Shown: piece after piece, positions 17,642 to 27,689 of the stretch | Position numbering within the stretch: the first letter of the stretch is position 1 | How the letters are laid out: the number at the start of each line of letters is the position of its first letter | Assembly: GCF_024741795.1 (NCBI RefSeq) | Contig: NZ_CP102950.1 | Span: 2,046,001 to 2,110,000, forward strand | DNA from: Arthrobacter sp. CJ23 | GTDB taxonomy: Bacteria; Actinomycetota; Actinomycetes; Actinomycetales; Micrococcaceae | Length of the DNA: 64,000 nucleotides | Direction of reading: 5' to 3' | Made by a program: the position numbers and the translations under genes | Notes under the pieces: generated by a model | The model's database searches: none | What the model saw: the letters and a program-made list of their open reading frames with translations, nothing else | What the model was told of the DNA's origin: nothing

Positions 17642-17677
17642 TGTTAGCGCTAACAATAGTCATGTGAGCGTTCACAT
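17642..17677. promoter_or_regulatory. Tandem LacI-type operators
   Basis: TGTTAGCGCTAACA (17642-17655) is a perfect 14-base palindrome centred on GC. ATGTGAGCGTTCACAT (17662-17677) is a 16-base palindrome with one mismatch pair. Both have the size and centre of LacI/GalR-family sites. The first is identical to 30410-30423. They lie just upstream of the small gene at 17701. Confidence 0.7.
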
Positions 17678-17700
17678 ACCAGATCGGATCGGTGATTGAG

Positions 17701-17895
17701 ATGATGTCTCGCACACTCGCACATTCCCGCCACATGCGGCGATACGTCTCCGAAGGCTGCTTTGTCCGTATCGGGACCATCGGCGTCGTAACAGTGGATC
17801 AAGCGCCGGACCAGCTGGGCTTCTTCGCGGTGCACGACCTCAGCGGCCAGACACACATAGTGAACATCGCAGATTTAATGTTCTCCGGCTTCTGA
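17701..17895 (+). CDS. Small hypothetical protein downstream of LacI-type operators
   Basis: A 64-residue frame whose second half ([20 protein letters not shown], then [18 protein letters not shown]) reads like a small beta-barrel. Two LacI-type operators lie 24-60 bases upstream, so it should be sugar regulated if expressed. The ribosome site is weak; ATG at 17701 or 17704, or GTG at 17692, could start it. It may be intact or the last piece of a larger locus. Function unknown. Confidence 0.4.
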   Translation: MMSRTLAHSRHMRRYVSEGCFVRIGTIGVVTVDQAPDQLGFFAVHDLSGQTHIVNIADLMFSGF

Positions 17896-17995
17896 GTGGC
17901 GGGATCCCTGTCCCGGCCTCGCCAGGGTGCGGAATATCGATGAAGATAGCCTCCCTACCCTGCCAGGGCGATTTGCAATGACTGCGCAGTGCCCA

Positions 17996-18238
17996 TCAGG
18001 AACCCCAACCGTTGATCCGCCGCCGGACGCGGATCTGCTTCTCCAACAGATCGCCGGTGCGGACCGCCAGGAACAACTCGCAGTCGTGCAACCCGAGCTC
18101 GTCATACGGCAGAGTACGGTCGGAGTTTCGCGAAACCCAGGCGCTGTGAGCCGCGCGATCCTCGGAATGGACGCAGAGGACTGACCAGACCGGCCGGCCT
18201 TCCACCGACTGACCGGGCTCGGGCAGAATCGGCGCTGT
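17996..18238 (-). pseudogene. Unidentified conserved-looking fragment
   Basis: About 80 residues read as ordinary protein ([20 protein letters not shown], then [20 protein letters not shown] and [11 protein letters not shown]) up to a stop. There is no start; the same strand upstream is in the GH51 fragment's other frame. I cannot name the family. Confidence 0.3.
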
Positions 18239-18254
18239 CCCGCACCCACAGACT

Positions 18255-18345
18255 TGCCCGCACCCGTCAGATACTCGACCCATTCGGCCATCTCCTGGAC
18301 CGTGCCTGACCCTATGTTGCCGTAGGCGTCGGCCCCGGGCAACTC
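18255..18345 (-). pseudogene. GH51 arabinofuranosidase fragment
   Basis: [20 protein letters not shown] followed by WVEYLTG is nearly the same as residues ~125-150 of the intact GH51 at 31837 ([20 protein letters not shown]). Only about 30 residues survive. It shows that a second GH51 copy once lay here. Confidence 0.6.
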
Positions 18346-18397
18346 GCAATGGGACATGAACTCATGAGTACCGAAAGCGTGCGCGCACGGCGGACGG

Positions 18398-20602
18398 TCA
18401 GCCGTCGACGCGGACCAGTCGCAACACGAGCGCCCGGTCCGGCTGGAAGGTCAGCAGGTCGAGACCCGCCTCCCGGAGAAGGCTCCCCGAGTAGGATGGC
18501 GCCTCGGCGTCGGAGTCGAGACCGGCGGTCTGGTCCAGCCAGTATGGGCTCAGCCACCAGGGGCCGAGCGAGTCGGGGCGAGCGGACTCGACGCGGTACC
18601 GCGCCTCCGCCAAAAGCCCTGGCAGGCGGACTCGACGTCGCGAATCCGCGGACAGCGCCGGCGTGACGATTGTGTAGATGGCCTCCGAGCCGTCGGCGGC
18701 CACGACACCGCGCAGGGCCGGTGCGTCAGGGTCGAAGTCGCCGTCGGCGACGACGCGGCCGGTGCTGATGAGTTCCCGATGCTCCTGATATGCCGAGATC
18801 CACCGGGAAAGGATGACCGCCTCCGCGTCTTCCAGCTCTCGGATGTCCCATTCAATGCCGAAATGACCGAGGAACGCGATCGCGCAGCGGGTGTGCAAAT
18901 CACTGGTGCGCCCGGTGACCGAGGAGACGGCTGAGGCAACGTGAGAGCCGAGCATCTCGGGCGGGACGAGGAGCCCGGTCCAGCGGAGCATTCGGGATCG
19001 GTCGAGGGGGTCATGATTGTCGGAGGTGTGCACGCGGTCGGTGCGCTCCAGGATTCCGAGGTCGACGCGGCCGCCTCCCGACGCGCAACTCTCGATCTCG
19101 AGCTCCGGGTGTCGCTGGCGCAGCTCATCGATCAGCTCGTACACAGCGAGGGTTTGATCGTGCACGGCCGGCGCTCCCGTCACCGGGTGGCCCGCGTCGA
19201 TCAGGTCGCGGTTATGGTCCCACTTGAGGTAGGTCACGCCGTGGTCCGTGACCAGGCCGTCGAGAACCCCGAGAATGTGCTTGAAGGCGTCCGGATTGCT
19301 CAGATCGAGGACCTGCTGGTAGCGGAAACGTGGCGGCAGTTCGGCGCCCGCCTTGAGGATCCAGTCGGGGTGCGCGCGGGCGAGGTCGGAGTCCTCATTG
19401 ATCATCTCGGGCTCCACCCACAGGCCGAACTCCATCCCGAGGCCTCGGACGTGCTCCGCGAGCGGGGCGAGACCGTCCGGCCACGACGCCGGGTCCGGGA
19501 TCCAATCGCCCAAACCGGCGGTGTCGTCCCTTCGGCCCAGGAACCAGCCGTCGTCGAGCACGAAGCGCTCCACTCCGAGGCTGGCGGCGCGCGTCGCGAG
19601 CTCTGCCAGAGTGTCGAAGTCCTGGTCGAAGTACACAGCCTCCCACACGTTGAGCGTGACGGGGCGTGGACGACGCGAAGAACGTGAGCGCTCCCGCAAG
19701 AAGCCGTGGTACCGGGCGGCGGCCGCATCCAGGCCCACCCCGAAGCTGCCGTAAACCCAAGGGGACGCGTAGCGCTCACCCCTTGCAAGGCGCACTTCAC
19801 CGGGCAGGAGGAGTTCGCCGCCGCGGAAGGCCAAATGCCCGTCGCTCCGCTCGACGGCGTGCTCGTGGTTACCGCCGATGCCGACATGGCAGAGCCACAC
19901 ACAGCCGGCGCTTGCGTCGAAGCCTGGCGTCCCGATGGCGACGACCGTCGTTGCGTCCAGGCCGGTGCGGCCGCGGCGGGACTCGCGGGTATGGGTCCCG
20001 AAGACGACGGGGTGACGCTGCGGGATCTTCTCGGTGGCCCAGCGGCCTGAGAAATCCAGTATTTCGCGCGCATCGGTCGGCACGCGCAGGGCTGGGTTCA
20101 CGCCGACTATTTCGAGGTGTTCGTGTGCATCGCTGTCATTGCGCACGCTCACCCGTGTCCGAAGCAGGCCAGAAGAGGAGAGATCGATCTCCAGATCGAT
20201 TCCGATTCCGGCCCACTCGTCGTTCGCATGGATGCTTACAAAGCCGCTCTCCCGCTGCACCACGGCGCCTTCGGCGAGCGTCTCGCCGTCCACGGCGACC
20301 GAGACCACGTCCAGCCGGGGTGACCACGCGGCGCCTGCGCGGTGGGCCCTGATGCCGGGAAGGCCGCCCCACCCGTGGGAGTGCTCGGGCAGGATGCCGG
20401 GCTCGTATGGGACGTCAGATAGCCCGTCCATGCCTGTGCGGACGCTGGTTCCGGCGTATTCGATGAGGTCGCGGTCACTCGCGTTGATCCGAGGACCCCA
20501 GTGCGCAATCACGGGCAGCGCACCTGCCGTTTGAGTGAGGAGAACGGACACGTTATCAGTGGTGAGGTGGATCACCCGGGGGAATGGCATAGAGACATTC
20601 AT
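18398..20602 (-). CDS. Alpha-galactosidase, GH36
   Basis: A 734-residue GH36 enzyme, the usual length. An N-terminal beta-supersandwich (~1-300) precedes a TIM barrel. [15 protein letters not shown] (~350) lines the active site. The nucleophile Asp lies in YLKWDHNRD (~450), and the general acid lies in [13 protein letters not shown] (~515), after [11 protein letters not shown]. It releases terminal alpha-galactose, or a related sugar, from oligosaccharides. No signal peptide is visible, so it acts in the cytoplasm on imported sugars. It is last in the LacI-GH95-GH36 unit, with its own operator-like palindrome 25 bases upstream. Confidence 0.9.
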   Translation of the reverse strand: MNVSMPFPRVIHLTTDNVSVLLTQTAGALPVIAHWGPRINASDRDLIEYAGTSVRTGMDGLSDVPYEPGILPEHSHGWGGLPGIRAHRAGAAWSPRLDVVSVAVDGETLAEGAVVQRESGFVSIHANDEWAGIGIDLEIDLSSSGLLRTRVSVRNDSDAHEHLEIVGVNPALRVPTDAREILDFSGRWATEKIPQRHPVVFGTHTRESRRGRTGLDATTVVAIGTPGFDASAGCVWLCHVGIGGNHEHAVERSDGHLAFRGGELLLPGEVRLARGERYASPWVYGSFGVGLDAAAARYHGFLRERSRSSRRPRPVTLNVWEAVYFDQDFDTLAELATRAASLGVERFVLDDGWFLGRRDDTAGLGDWIPDPASWPDGLAPLAEHVRGLGMEFGLWVEPEMINEDSDLARAHPDWILKAGAELPPRFRYQQVLDLSNPDAFKHILGVLDGLVTDHGVTYLKWDHNRDLIDAGHPVTGAPAVHDQTLAVYELIDELRQRHPELEIESCASGGGRVDLGILERTDRVHTSDNHDPLDRSRMLRWTGLLVPPEMLGSHVASAVSSVTGRTSDLHTRCAIAFLGHFGIEWDIRELEDAEAVILSRWISAYQEHRELISTGRVVADGDFDPDAPALRGVVAADGSEAIYTIVTPALSADSRRRVRLPGLLAEARYRVESARPDSLGPWWLSPYWLDQTAGLDSDAEAPSYSGSLLREAGLDLLTFQPDRALVLRLVRVDG

Positions 20603-20626
20603 ACCGTCAATCGCGGTGCTAGTAAA

Positions 20627-20646
20627 GTCAGAGATCGATATCTGAC
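20627..20646. promoter_or_regulatory. LacI-type operator candidate before GH36
   Basis: GTCAGAGATCGATATCTGAC is palindromic at 18 of 20 positions around a central CG. It lies 25 bases upstream of the GH36 start, in the gap after the GH95 gene. A related half-site, AGAGATCGAT, recurs at about 24,327 in the promoter region facing the binding-protein gene, so the LacI at 23177-24178 may use both. Confidence 0.55.
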
Positions 20647-20680
20647 GCGAAGCGGAGCCCCTATGACGGTGATCCAGTTC

Positions 20681-23086
20681 CTAGTGGTCCAGCCATTCCA
20701 GCTCGACGCGAACCGGGCGCTCGCCGATGTTGAGCCGGACGCCCTTCATCGGCTCACCGTCAACGCGGATTGCCGCGGCGCGGGGGAGCCGCATCCGCGT
20801 CCCTTCCGACGGTGCCAGCCATCCGGCTCCAGGAAGTCGACGCACCGTGAAGGAGGCACCTTCCGGCTCCCAGTCAAGACGATCGACGGCGAGGCCCCCG
20901 CGTGCGCGCAGTCCCGTCACGCTGCCGAGCGGCCATGCGGTGGGTACCGCCGGCAGCACCGACAGCGAGTCGGTACTGGACCCGAGCAGCATCGAGGCAA
21001 CGAGGCCTGGAAGACCTCCGCTGGCGTCCAGGTTGAAAATCCTGCCCGCATCGTGCGTTGTTGTCAGGGTCGGGCTCCAGTGCTCAATCGCGAGCCAGTT
21101 GACGCAGGTTTCGGCCGCTGCTGCATCCCCGAGCGCCGCAGCGGCCATCCCGACTTGGACGAGGCCGAATGCCATCTCCATCCGTCCAGGCGGCGCGGTG
21201 GGCGCCTCAGCACGCCACGCGATCTTGTTCCTCACGGTCGCAGAGGCGGCTGCACGCAATCGCGTCGCCTCCTCGCCGTCGCCGTCAAAGGCCGGATCGA
21301 TCTCGTACCACAGCGGGTAAAGCTGGGAGGCGTGGCGGTGCGCGATGTTCTCGTTCCACTGCGGGTCGAGCCACTCGGCGAGAGCGCCGTCGGCTGCGAC
21401 GCGATAGGGCGGCAGCCCGCGCAGGGCACGTGACCATCGTGCATCCAGGGAGCCGTCGCCGCGGGCTCGGCCGAGCAGCGCAGTCGCCCGGGCGGCATCG
21501 CGGAGAATGGCGACGTCGATCGTCGCGTCCGTCGCGAGGGGGACCCGGGCGCCTCCCGGTGTGTTCTCGGGCGAATAGGAAGGAACAATTCTGCGGACGC
21601 CGTCGACATTAAGCAGTGCAGTCTCGGCAAAACGGAGGACTCCTTCGGCCAGTTCCCACACCCTGTCATCGACGATCGATCGGTCGCCGGTAGTGGCGAC
21701 CGCGTCGGCTACGATCCGCAGAACCCAGCCACCGCAACCTGTCCAGAACAGGTGGGGGTATTGCTCGGCGAAATGGTCGGCGCGGCCGTGCGTCGACATC
21801 CGCGACGGTAACAACATTCCCTCGGCACCGAAGACGAGGCGTGCGTTATCGCGGTAGTCGTCGAGGTGCGGAAGTACGAGGTTAAGGAGCGACAGGGCAA
21901 GCTCAGGGGTGCCCGTCGGAGTCATGCCGGCCATCGCGCCGTTCTGCACGTTACCGTTCAGGGTGTAGTCGGCCGACCAGGCGGGCCGCCAGGTGCCCTG
22001 CCAGACACCCTGCAGGGTCGGTGGAAGCTCGCCCGTGGAGGCGATGATGTTCGCCCGGCCGCTCAAGTACGCTGCCTCGACCACGCGGCGGCGCGCGCCC
22101 TCGTCGCCCGTGCGGGCCTTCGCCCAAAGATCCTCGGTTCGTGTCTTGGACGAGGCGCCCTGCAGATTGAGCATCGACGCGCCGATCAGGGGGCAACGCG
22201 CTTCCCGCTGCTCGTTGCGGACTGTGTCCCACGACGAGGGCACGCCGCTGGCCGCTTCAGCCCTGTGCGGGGTGGTCGGCAGCGCGAGGTCCAGCCGGAT
22301 CAGCCGCGACGCCCCGGGCCCGGTCTGGACGCTGGAGCGTGTGACGTCTCCATCGACCTGCCACGGTGTCCCCGTTACTGCCGTGACGGCAGCGCGGATG
22401 GCAGTCGATCCATGGCCCGCGTCGGCCACGAGTGAGCCGCGGGCCCCACCCTCGACACTTGAGCTGACCGCGGCGGAGGCGTCGGGAACCCCGGTGTCAA
22501 AGGACGTTGGCGCGCCGGCACCCAGACCTAGCTCGACGATGCTTGTGCTCTCGGATTCCGATTCGAGCGCAAGCACGACAGACTCGCCACCGTGCGGGGC
22601 GATGAGCCGGAGTGCGTGCCGCCCGAGTTCAAGGTCGGTCCACTCAACGGCGACCTCGCCAAGAAGCGGATCGATGGTCCGCCGCAATTCGGCGACGCCG
22701 CCGGGGGTGCGGATGGTGAGCGTCGCGCAGAGACCGAGCGGGTCGGTCCAGATCAGGCCGTCGCCGTACCCGCTTGCGCGGGCTCCCTCGCTGAGCGCGG
22801 CGCCTGCGACGTCGGCATCGCCAGAGAGGAGCGCGTCCCGCAGCCGCTCCCTCACGGGAGCAAGGTCGGGTGCGTCAGGCCGCGGATTCACGGGGAGGAA
22901 GTAGCGCTCGTGCGCGAGGGAAATGGTGATCGCGTCGGCCGGACCGTATGCCACGGCGCCGACCCGGCCGCTGCCAACGATGAGTCCCTCTTCCCAGGAG
23001 GGGGCTTCGGTGGCCGTCACAAAGACGGGCCCCTCTTTCGCGGGGGACGCGGAGGACGCAGGGGCAGCGGGGGAAAGGTCAGTCAT
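20681..23086 (-). CDS. GH95 family glycosidase (alpha-L-fucosidase/alpha-L-galactosidase)
   Basis: A GH95 protein of 801 residues. The active-site segment LQGVWQGTWRPAWSADYTLN followed by GNVQ holds the N-x-N pair that assists the inverting reaction. The general-acid region is LAEWLDPQWNENIAHRHASQ, and FNLDASGGLPGL carries the catalytic Asp near the C-terminus. It removes alpha-1,2-linked L-fucose or L-galactose. No signal peptide is seen, so it is cytoplasmic. ATG at 23086 is preferred over 23092 because AAGGA is then correctly spaced. It lies 90 bases after LacI on the same strand. It differs clearly from the other GH95 at 37359, so substrates may differ. Confidence 0.85.
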   Translation of the reverse strand: MTDLSPAAPASSASPAKEGPVFVTATEAPSWEEGLIVGSGRVGAVAYGPADAITISLAHERYFLPVNPRPDAPDLAPVRERLRDALLSGDADVAGAALSEGARASGYGDGLIWTDPLGLCATLTIRTPGGVAELRRTIDPLLGEVAVEWTDLELGRHALRLIAPHGGESVVLALESESESTSIVELGLGAGAPTSFDTGVPDASAAVSSSVEGGARGSLVADAGHGSTAIRAAVTAVTGTPWQVDGDVTRSSVQTGPGASRLIRLDLALPTTPHRAEAASGVPSSWDTVRNEQREARCPLIGASMLNLQGASSKTRTEDLWAKARTGDEGARRRVVEAAYLSGRANIIASTGELPPTLQGVWQGTWRPAWSADYTLNGNVQNGAMAGMTPTGTPELALSLLNLVLPHLDDYRDNARLVFGAEGMLLPSRMSTHGRADHFAEQYPHLFWTGCGGWVLRIVADAVATTGDRSIVDDRVWELAEGVLRFAETALLNVDGVRRIVPSYSPENTPGGARVPLATDATIDVAILRDAARATALLGRARGDGSLDARWSRALRGLPPYRVAADGALAEWLDPQWNENIAHRHASQLYPLWYEIDPAFDGDGEEATRLRAAASATVRNKIAWRAEAPTAPPGRMEMAFGLVQVGMAAAALGDAAAAETCVNWLAIEHWSPTLTTTHDAGRIFNLDASGGLPGLVASMLLGSSTDSLSVLPAVPTAWPLGSVTGLRARGGLAVDRLDWEPEGASFTVRRLPGAGWLAPSEGTRMRLPRAAAIRVDGEPMKGVRLNIGERPVRVELEWLDH

Positions 23087-23176
23087 CGTCATCCTTGGTG
23101 TGCTGGGGGATCGCTACGCAGTTGTCTCGGAAAATCGAAACTTGTGCAAGCTCCGCTTTCGCAGGGCGTGCCCTCG

Positions 23177-24178
23177 TTATGCCGACTCTCGCTGGACGAG
23201 CGTGGTGCTAAGAATGGGCCGCCGGTCGACGTCGCGCCCTTGCAGGACCGCGAGGATCGTCTCTGCTGCGACGCGCCCCATATCCTCCAGCGGCTGACGA
23301 ACCGTGGTGAGTGTTGGATCCATGGTGGTCGCTATGGAGACGTCGTCGAAGCCGATCACGGCGACGTCGGACGGGACATCCCGACCAGCGGCCTGGAGGA
23401 CCCGAATCGCTCCGCTCGCCATCAGGTCGGAGGAAGCGAAGACGCCGTCGAGGTCTGGGTGTCGCTTGAGGAGGCGCGCCATCGCGGCCGAACCGCTCAC
23501 AAGGGTGAACTCGCCATGCACGATCGGGCTGTCGTCGATGCCGTGCTCCGCGAGCTCGTCGCGCCAGCCCCTGATGCGCTCGCGGGCTGGCTCCATATCG
23601 TTTGGGCCGGCGATGATGCCCAGCCGTCGCCGTCCGGCGTCGACCAGCGCCCTCGCGGCGAGCCTGCCGCCGCCATAGTTGTCCGAGTCGATGACTATCG
23701 CGTCGGGAGCAAGAGCGACGCGGGGGCGCCCAACCCACGCGATCGGCACGGGGGAGTCGACGAGCGCCCGCGCGAGATGGGTGATCTCGTGCTGAAGGAT
23801 GACGATCGCACCGTCTATCGCCCCCGAGCGCAGAAACCGTGGGATGCGGTCGCCTTCTTCGTGGTCGGCCGGCAACAGGACGGGTTGGACCTCGCCGGCG
23901 TAAAGGCCCTTCGCGGCGCCCTTGAGCACCGACGTGAAGAACGTGCCTGTCAGGCTGTCCAACTCGTTGAAGGCGACAATGAGCGCAATTGCCCCCGCGC
24001 GTCCGCCTCGCAGCACACGGGCGGCGCTGTTGGCCTCATAGCCCAGCTCCTTGGCGGCGCGCTCGACAGCCGCTGCCATCCTGACGTCGACTTTCGTCTC
24101 GCCCGCAAGTACCCGCGCAGCCGTGGCGCGGGACACGCCCGCTATTTTGGCAACGTCCACCAGGGTGGGTCTTGGCAT
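23177..24178 (-). CDS. LacI-family repressor
   Basis: A 333-residue LacI protein. The N-terminal helix-turn-helix is TLVDVAKIAGVSRATAARVL with the hinge YEANSAARVLRGG. The periplasmic-binding-like domain follows with the family blocks DGVFASSDLMASGA (~235) and DVAVIGFDDVSIA (~270). It is divergent from the sugar ABC operon and upstream of GH95 and GH36, so it most likely represses both sides until an imported oligosaccharide binds. Candidate sites are at about 24,320-24,340 and 20,627. Confidence 0.9.
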   Translation of the reverse strand: MPRPTLVDVAKIAGVSRATAARVLAGETKVDVRMAAAVERAAKELGYEANSAARVLRGGRAGAIALIVAFNELDSLTGTFFTSVLKGAAKGLYAGEVQPVLLPADHEEGDRIPRFLRSGAIDGAIVILQHEITHLARALVDSPVPIAWVGRPRVALAPDAIVIDSDNYGGGRLAARALVDAGRRRLGIIAGPNDMEPARERIRGWRDELAEHGIDDSPIVHGEFTLVSGSAAMARLLKRHPDLDGVFASSDLMASGAIRVLQAAGRDVPSDVAVIGFDDVSIATTMDPTLTTVRQPLEDMGRVAAETILAVLQGRDVDRRPILSTTLVQRESA

Positions 24179-24478
24179 TGTGCATCCTTCTGAAGGGTCG
24201 TCGACTATTGGCCTCGGTCCTTGGCGGGAGGCCAGGGCACCAGACTTCGATCTCTAGGCTCCCACGAGAACGAGAACCCGTCAGCGAAATCCGTCCCCTT
24301 GGCAAAACTTTGTTGTCTAACAGTATAGAGATCGATGCTCCGGTGAGTAATTCTTTTGCACGGATTGCTATTGCCTGATGCTGAACAGCAGGCTACCGTT
24401 GTGGCCAGAGATCGTTCTCTCACTCGGAGTCTGAAGGCTCTGACATCCCTTGCAAGTCCCCAACGAAGAGGAATTGTC
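24179..24478. promoter_or_regulatory. Divergent promoter region of LacI and ABC importer
   Basis: The 300 bases between the divergent genes are AT-richer than the surroundings. TTGTTGTCTAACAGTATAG at about 24,311 could supply promoter elements for the binding-protein gene. AGAGATCGATGCTC at about 24,327 matches half of the palindrome before GH36. No gene is present. Confidence 0.5.
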
Positions 24479-25756
24479 GTGAAAAGAAGCTTGACGGCGA
24501 TAGTCGCCACAGCAGCAGCACTTGCCGTCGCACTGACCGGATGCTCGTCATCTGGCGGAGGCGGTGCCAAATCGGGCGACCCGAATGCCGAGGTCTCCTT
24601 CTGGTCCTTCACCGGGATCAACGCAAAAGACAGCGTCAACGAGTACGCCAAGAAGGCGCCCGACGCCAAGGTCAAACTGACCGAGGTGGGCAGCACCACC
24701 GAGACTGCCACGGCCCTCACCGCCGCGCTGGCCGGGGGCAAGGTCCCCGACCTCGTCATGATCCAGAATGACGACTTGCCCAAGTTCGTCGAGAACAGCT
24801 CCAACTTCCTTGACCTGCGCACCCTCGGCGGCGACAAAATTGCCGACGACTACCTCGGCTGGGCAGCCGGCGCTGCGACCGCGACGGACGGCTCCGTCAT
24901 CGGCATCCCGACGGACGTCGGAGGACTGGGCTTCGCGTACCGTGCCGATCTCTTCGAGAAGGCCGGTCTGCCGACAAAGCCTGACGAGGTCGCTGCCATG
25001 TGGAAGGACTGGCCCTCGTTCATCGCAATGGGCCGGAAGTACACGGCCGCCACTGGTAAGCCGTTCGTCGACAATATCGAGACCAGCGTCTTCTTCTCGA
25101 CCGTCAACCAGGTCAGCGAGAAGTACTATTCGCCCGACGGCAAGCTCGTCTACGACACGAACCCCCAGGTGAAAGACGCATTCGACGTCGCCGTCCAAAC
25201 CCATGACGCCGGCATCAGTGCGGGTATAGCGGCCTGGTCCTCAGGCTGGGCTCCAGGCCGTGCGAACGGTGCCTTCGCCGTCACCATCGCTCCCTCATGG
25301 ATACTCAAGGGCATCAAGACCGACGCCCCCAACACCGCGGGCACGTGGCGCATCGCCAGCGTGCCCGGCGTCGGCGGCAACTGGGGTGGCAGCGTTATTG
25401 CCATCCCGGCCCGCGCCGAGCACCCCGAGGCCGCCTGGCAGTACATCAAGACGATGATGTCGGCCGAAGGTCAAACGGACCACTTCACGCAGTCGGGCAC
25501 CTTCCCGGCGGCAACCTCCGCCGTCGCAAGCCAGTCAGTCCTCGACTACACGGACCCGTTCTTCGGAGATTCGAAGATCGGCAAGGTCATGGCCACTTCC
25601 GTCCAGAAGTTCCCGTCGTTTTACAACGGCCCCGACACGACTCCGATCAACGGTGGGCTCCTCAACACGCTCGTCCAGCTGGAATCCGGCGGCGTCACCT
25701 CCGACAAAGCCTGGACGACCGCCCTTGACACGGCTAAGCAGGCCATCGGCGGCTGA
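24479..25756 (+). CDS. Sugar ABC transporter substrate-binding lipoprotein
   Basis: A 425-residue extracellular solute-binding protein (family 1, MalE/UgpB group). It opens with a short lipoprotein signal (KRSLTAIVATAAALAVALTG) and the lipobox Cys in LTGCSSSG, so it is anchored outside the membrane. The VPDLVMIQNDDLPKF block and late MMSAEGQTDHFTQSGTFP are typical. GTG at 24479 follows GAGGAA; the 41-residue upstream extension is rejected. It begins the importer operon, which continues with two permeases and GH3. No ATPase is present; a shared MsiK-type ATPase is normal in actinobacteria. Likely cargo is an oligosaccharide trimmed by the neighbouring glycosidases. Confidence 0.9.
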   Translation: MKRSLTAIVATAAALAVALTGCSSSGGGGAKSGDPNAEVSFWSFTGINAKDSVNEYAKKAPDAKVKLTEVGSTTETATALTAALAGGKVPDLVMIQNDDLPKFVENSSNFLDLRTLGGDKIADDYLGWAAGAATATDGSVIGIPTDVGGLGFAYRADLFEKAGLPTKPDEVAAMWKDWPSFIAMGRKYTAATGKPFVDNIETSVFFSTVNQVSEKYYSPDGKLVYDTNPQVKDAFDVAVQTHDAGISAGIAAWSSGWAPGRANGAFAVTIAPSWILKGIKTDAPNTAGTWRIASVPGVGGNWGGSVIAIPARAEHPEAAWQYIKTMMSAEGQTDHFTQSGTFPAATSAVASQSVLDYTDPFFGDSKIGKVMATSVQKFPSFYNGPDTTPINGGLLNTLVQLESGGVTSDKAWTTALDTAKQAIGG

Positions 25757-25775
25757 CCGTCCCACCCACCCGAGT

Positions 25776-25800
25776 GGCCCGGCGTGGACAGCGCCGGGCC
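25776..25800 (+). terminator. Hairpin between binding-protein and permease genes
   Basis: GGCCCGGCG-TGGACAG-CGCCGGGCC gives a perfect 9-base stem with no T-tract. In ABC operons such hairpins commonly stabilise the binding-protein mRNA and reduce permease expression rather than end transcription. That role is inferred. Confidence 0.6.
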
Positions 25801-25824
25801 GCCCCCTTCGACGGAGGTACCCCT

Positions 25825-26784
25825 GTGTCAACGGCGACAGCCACTCTCTCCCGCAAGCAGCGTAAAGGCCCGATTCAGAAAGCCACGCGGATCCGCAACT
25901 CGCTCTCCGAGCGCATCGCTCCCTACGCGTACGTTGCGCCCTTCTTCATCATCTTCATCGTCTTCGGACTTTTCCCCCTCCTCTTTACCTTCTACGTCTC
26001 GCTGTTCGACTGGAACCCCATAGGAAAGCAGACTTTCGTCGGGCTCAGGAACTTTGAGCAGCTCTTCGCCGACGGACGGTTCTGGAATGCGCTCCTGAAC
26101 ACGTTCGGGATCTTCCTGATCTCGACGATCCCGCAGCTGCTTCTCGCGCTCTTCCTCGCGCACTTGCTCAACCATGCGCGTCTGCGCTGGGCGAACTTCT
26201 TTCGCATGGCGCTGCTGGTTCCGTACATCACTTCCGTCGCGGCGACCGCGATCGTCTTCGCTCAGATCTTCGACAAGAACTTCGGCTTCATCAACTGGGT
26301 CCTGGGGCTGTTCGGGCTCCCGTCGGTGAACTTCCTTGCGACCAACTACGGCTCCTGGATCCTTATCTCGGCGATGGTCATGTGGCGCTGGTTCGGGTAC
26401 AACACGCTGCTTTACCTGGCTGGTTTGCAGTCGATGCCGCGTGAGATGTTCGAGGCGGCCTCCGTGGACGGCGCCTCGAGCTGGCAGCAGTTCCGGCACC
26501 TGACGATCCCGTCGCTGCGCCCCATCATCGTCTTCAGTGTCATCATGTCGACCATCGGCGGGCTGCAAATCTTCACGGAGCCGCTCCTCGTAGCGCCCGA
26601 ATCGGGCCTCACTTGCGGTGCGGGCCGGCAGTGCCAGACTCTCGCTCTCTTTCTTTACGAGCAGGGCTTCGGCCTCTTCAAGTTCGGTTACGGTTCCGCG
26701 ATCGGCGTCGTCTTGTTCGTGATCGTCGTCCTCGTATCGCTCCTCAACTTCTTCCTGTCCACCCGTACGAGAAAGGCCAGCTGA
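25825..26784 (+). CDS. Sugar ABC transporter permease (MalF type)
   Basis: A 319-residue permease with six membrane segments, the first being YAYVAPFFIIFIVFGLFPLL. The EAA loop appears as MFEAASVDGASSWQQFRHLT (~210), where the ATPase docks. GTG at 25825 follows GGAGG; the 17-residue extension is rejected. Its stop overlaps the next start (TGATG), so the two permeases are coupled. It imports the ligand of the lipoprotein at 24479. Confidence 0.9.
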   Translation: MSTATATLSRKQRKGPIQKATRIRNSLSERIAPYAYVAPFFIIFIVFGLFPLLFTFYVSLFDWNPIGKQTFVGLRNFEQLFADGRFWNALLNTFGIFLISTIPQLLLALFLAHLLNHARLRWANFFRMALLVPYITSVAATAIVFAQIFDKNFGFINWVLGLFGLPSVNFLATNYGSWILISAMVMWRWFGYNTLLYLAGLQSMPREMFEAASVDGASSWQQFRHLTIPSLRPIIVFSVIMSTIGGLQIFTEPLLVAPESGLTCGAGRQCQTLALFLYEQGFGLFKFGYGSAIGVVLFVIVVLVSLLNFFLSTRTRKAS

Positions 26785-27689
26785 TGTCCGATGTGATCGA
26801 TGAGGTTGTCCCGCAGCGGGTGGCCGCACGCGAAGTGAAGCCGGCCCGCCTCCCCAAGCGTCGCGGCAAAGGCGGCGGAGTCAGTCGGCGCGTGTACGTG
26901 TTCCTGGCCCTCGCCGTCGTCGTCTCTGTGTTCCCGCTGTACTACATGTTTGTCATCGCGTCCGCGGGAGCCACCGCCGTGACTTCGATCCCGCCGCGTA
27001 TGTACCCGGGCACGCAATTCTTCGAGGTCGCCGCGAAGGTGTTCGACACCGTCCCCTTCTTCGCCTCGCTGGTCAACAGCGTGTTCGTCTCGCTCACGAT
27101 CGCCGTCGTATCCGCCATCATGTGCGCGATGGCGGGCTTCGCGTTCGCCAAGCTTCAGTTCCCCGGCCGGAATCTGTTGTTCCTCATCGTCCTGCTGACA
27201 ATGACCGTCCCTGCGCAGCTCAGTGTGATCCCGCAGTATTTGATCGTGTCCGGGCTTGACTGGGTCGACACTCTGCAAGCAATCATCGTGCCTGGGCTGG
27301 CCAGCGCGTTCGGTATCTTCTGGATGCGCCAACACATGGCGACCACCGTCAGTGACGAGCTCATCCAGTCCGCCCGCATTGACGGTGCCAATTCGTGGCA
27401 GATGTTCTGGGGGATCGCATTCCCGGTGGTGCGTCCGGCGGCGTTCGTGCTCGGCCTGATTACGTTCACCGGGGTGTGGAACGACTTCATGTGGCCGTTC
27501 ATTGTCCTGAAATCGCCGGAGTTGTTCACCGTGCAGATCGCACTCAAGCAACTCCAGGCCAACCGTACGATCGATGTGGCTCTCGCCATGGGTGGTTCCT
27601 TCCTGGCTACCCTGCCGCTGCTGATCGTGTTCTTCTTCGTCGGCCGGCGCATGGTGTCGGGGATCATGGATGGGGCGTTCAAGGGCTGA
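26784..27689 (+). CDS. Sugar ABC transporter permease (MalG type)
   Basis: A 301-residue second permease with six membrane segments. The first is VYVFLALAVVVSVFPLYYMF. The EAA loop is LIQSARIDGANSWQMFWGIA (~195). Both its start and its stop overlap neighbours by one base (TGATG), so permease 1, permease 2 and GH3 are translated as a coupled set. Confidence 0.9.
   Translation: MSDVIDEVVPQRVAAREVKPARLPKRRGKGGGVSRRVYVFLALAVVVSVFPLYYMFVIASAGATAVTSIPPRMYPGTQFFEVAAKVFDTVPFFASLVNSVFVSLTIAVVSAIMCAMAGFAFAKLQFPGRNLLFLIVLLTMTVPAQLSVIPQYLIVSGLDWVDTLQAIIVPGLASAFGIFWMRQHMATTVSDELIQSARIDGANSWQMFWGIAFPVVRPAAFVLGLITFTGVWNDFMWPFIVLKSPELFTVQIALKQLQANRTIDVALAMGGSFLATLPLLIVFFFVGRRMVSGIMDGAFKG

Noticed and set aside
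22592-24193. 533-codon open frame antisense to GH95 and LacI
   Set aside because: It lies opposite two clear genes, has Arg/Gly/Asp-rich random composition and no motif. Such long shadows are expected in high-GC DNA.
25828-26829. Glu/Arg-rich frame antisense to the ABC permease
   Set aside because: It is the complement of Leu/Phe-rich membrane segments, a common artefact, and lacks a start site.
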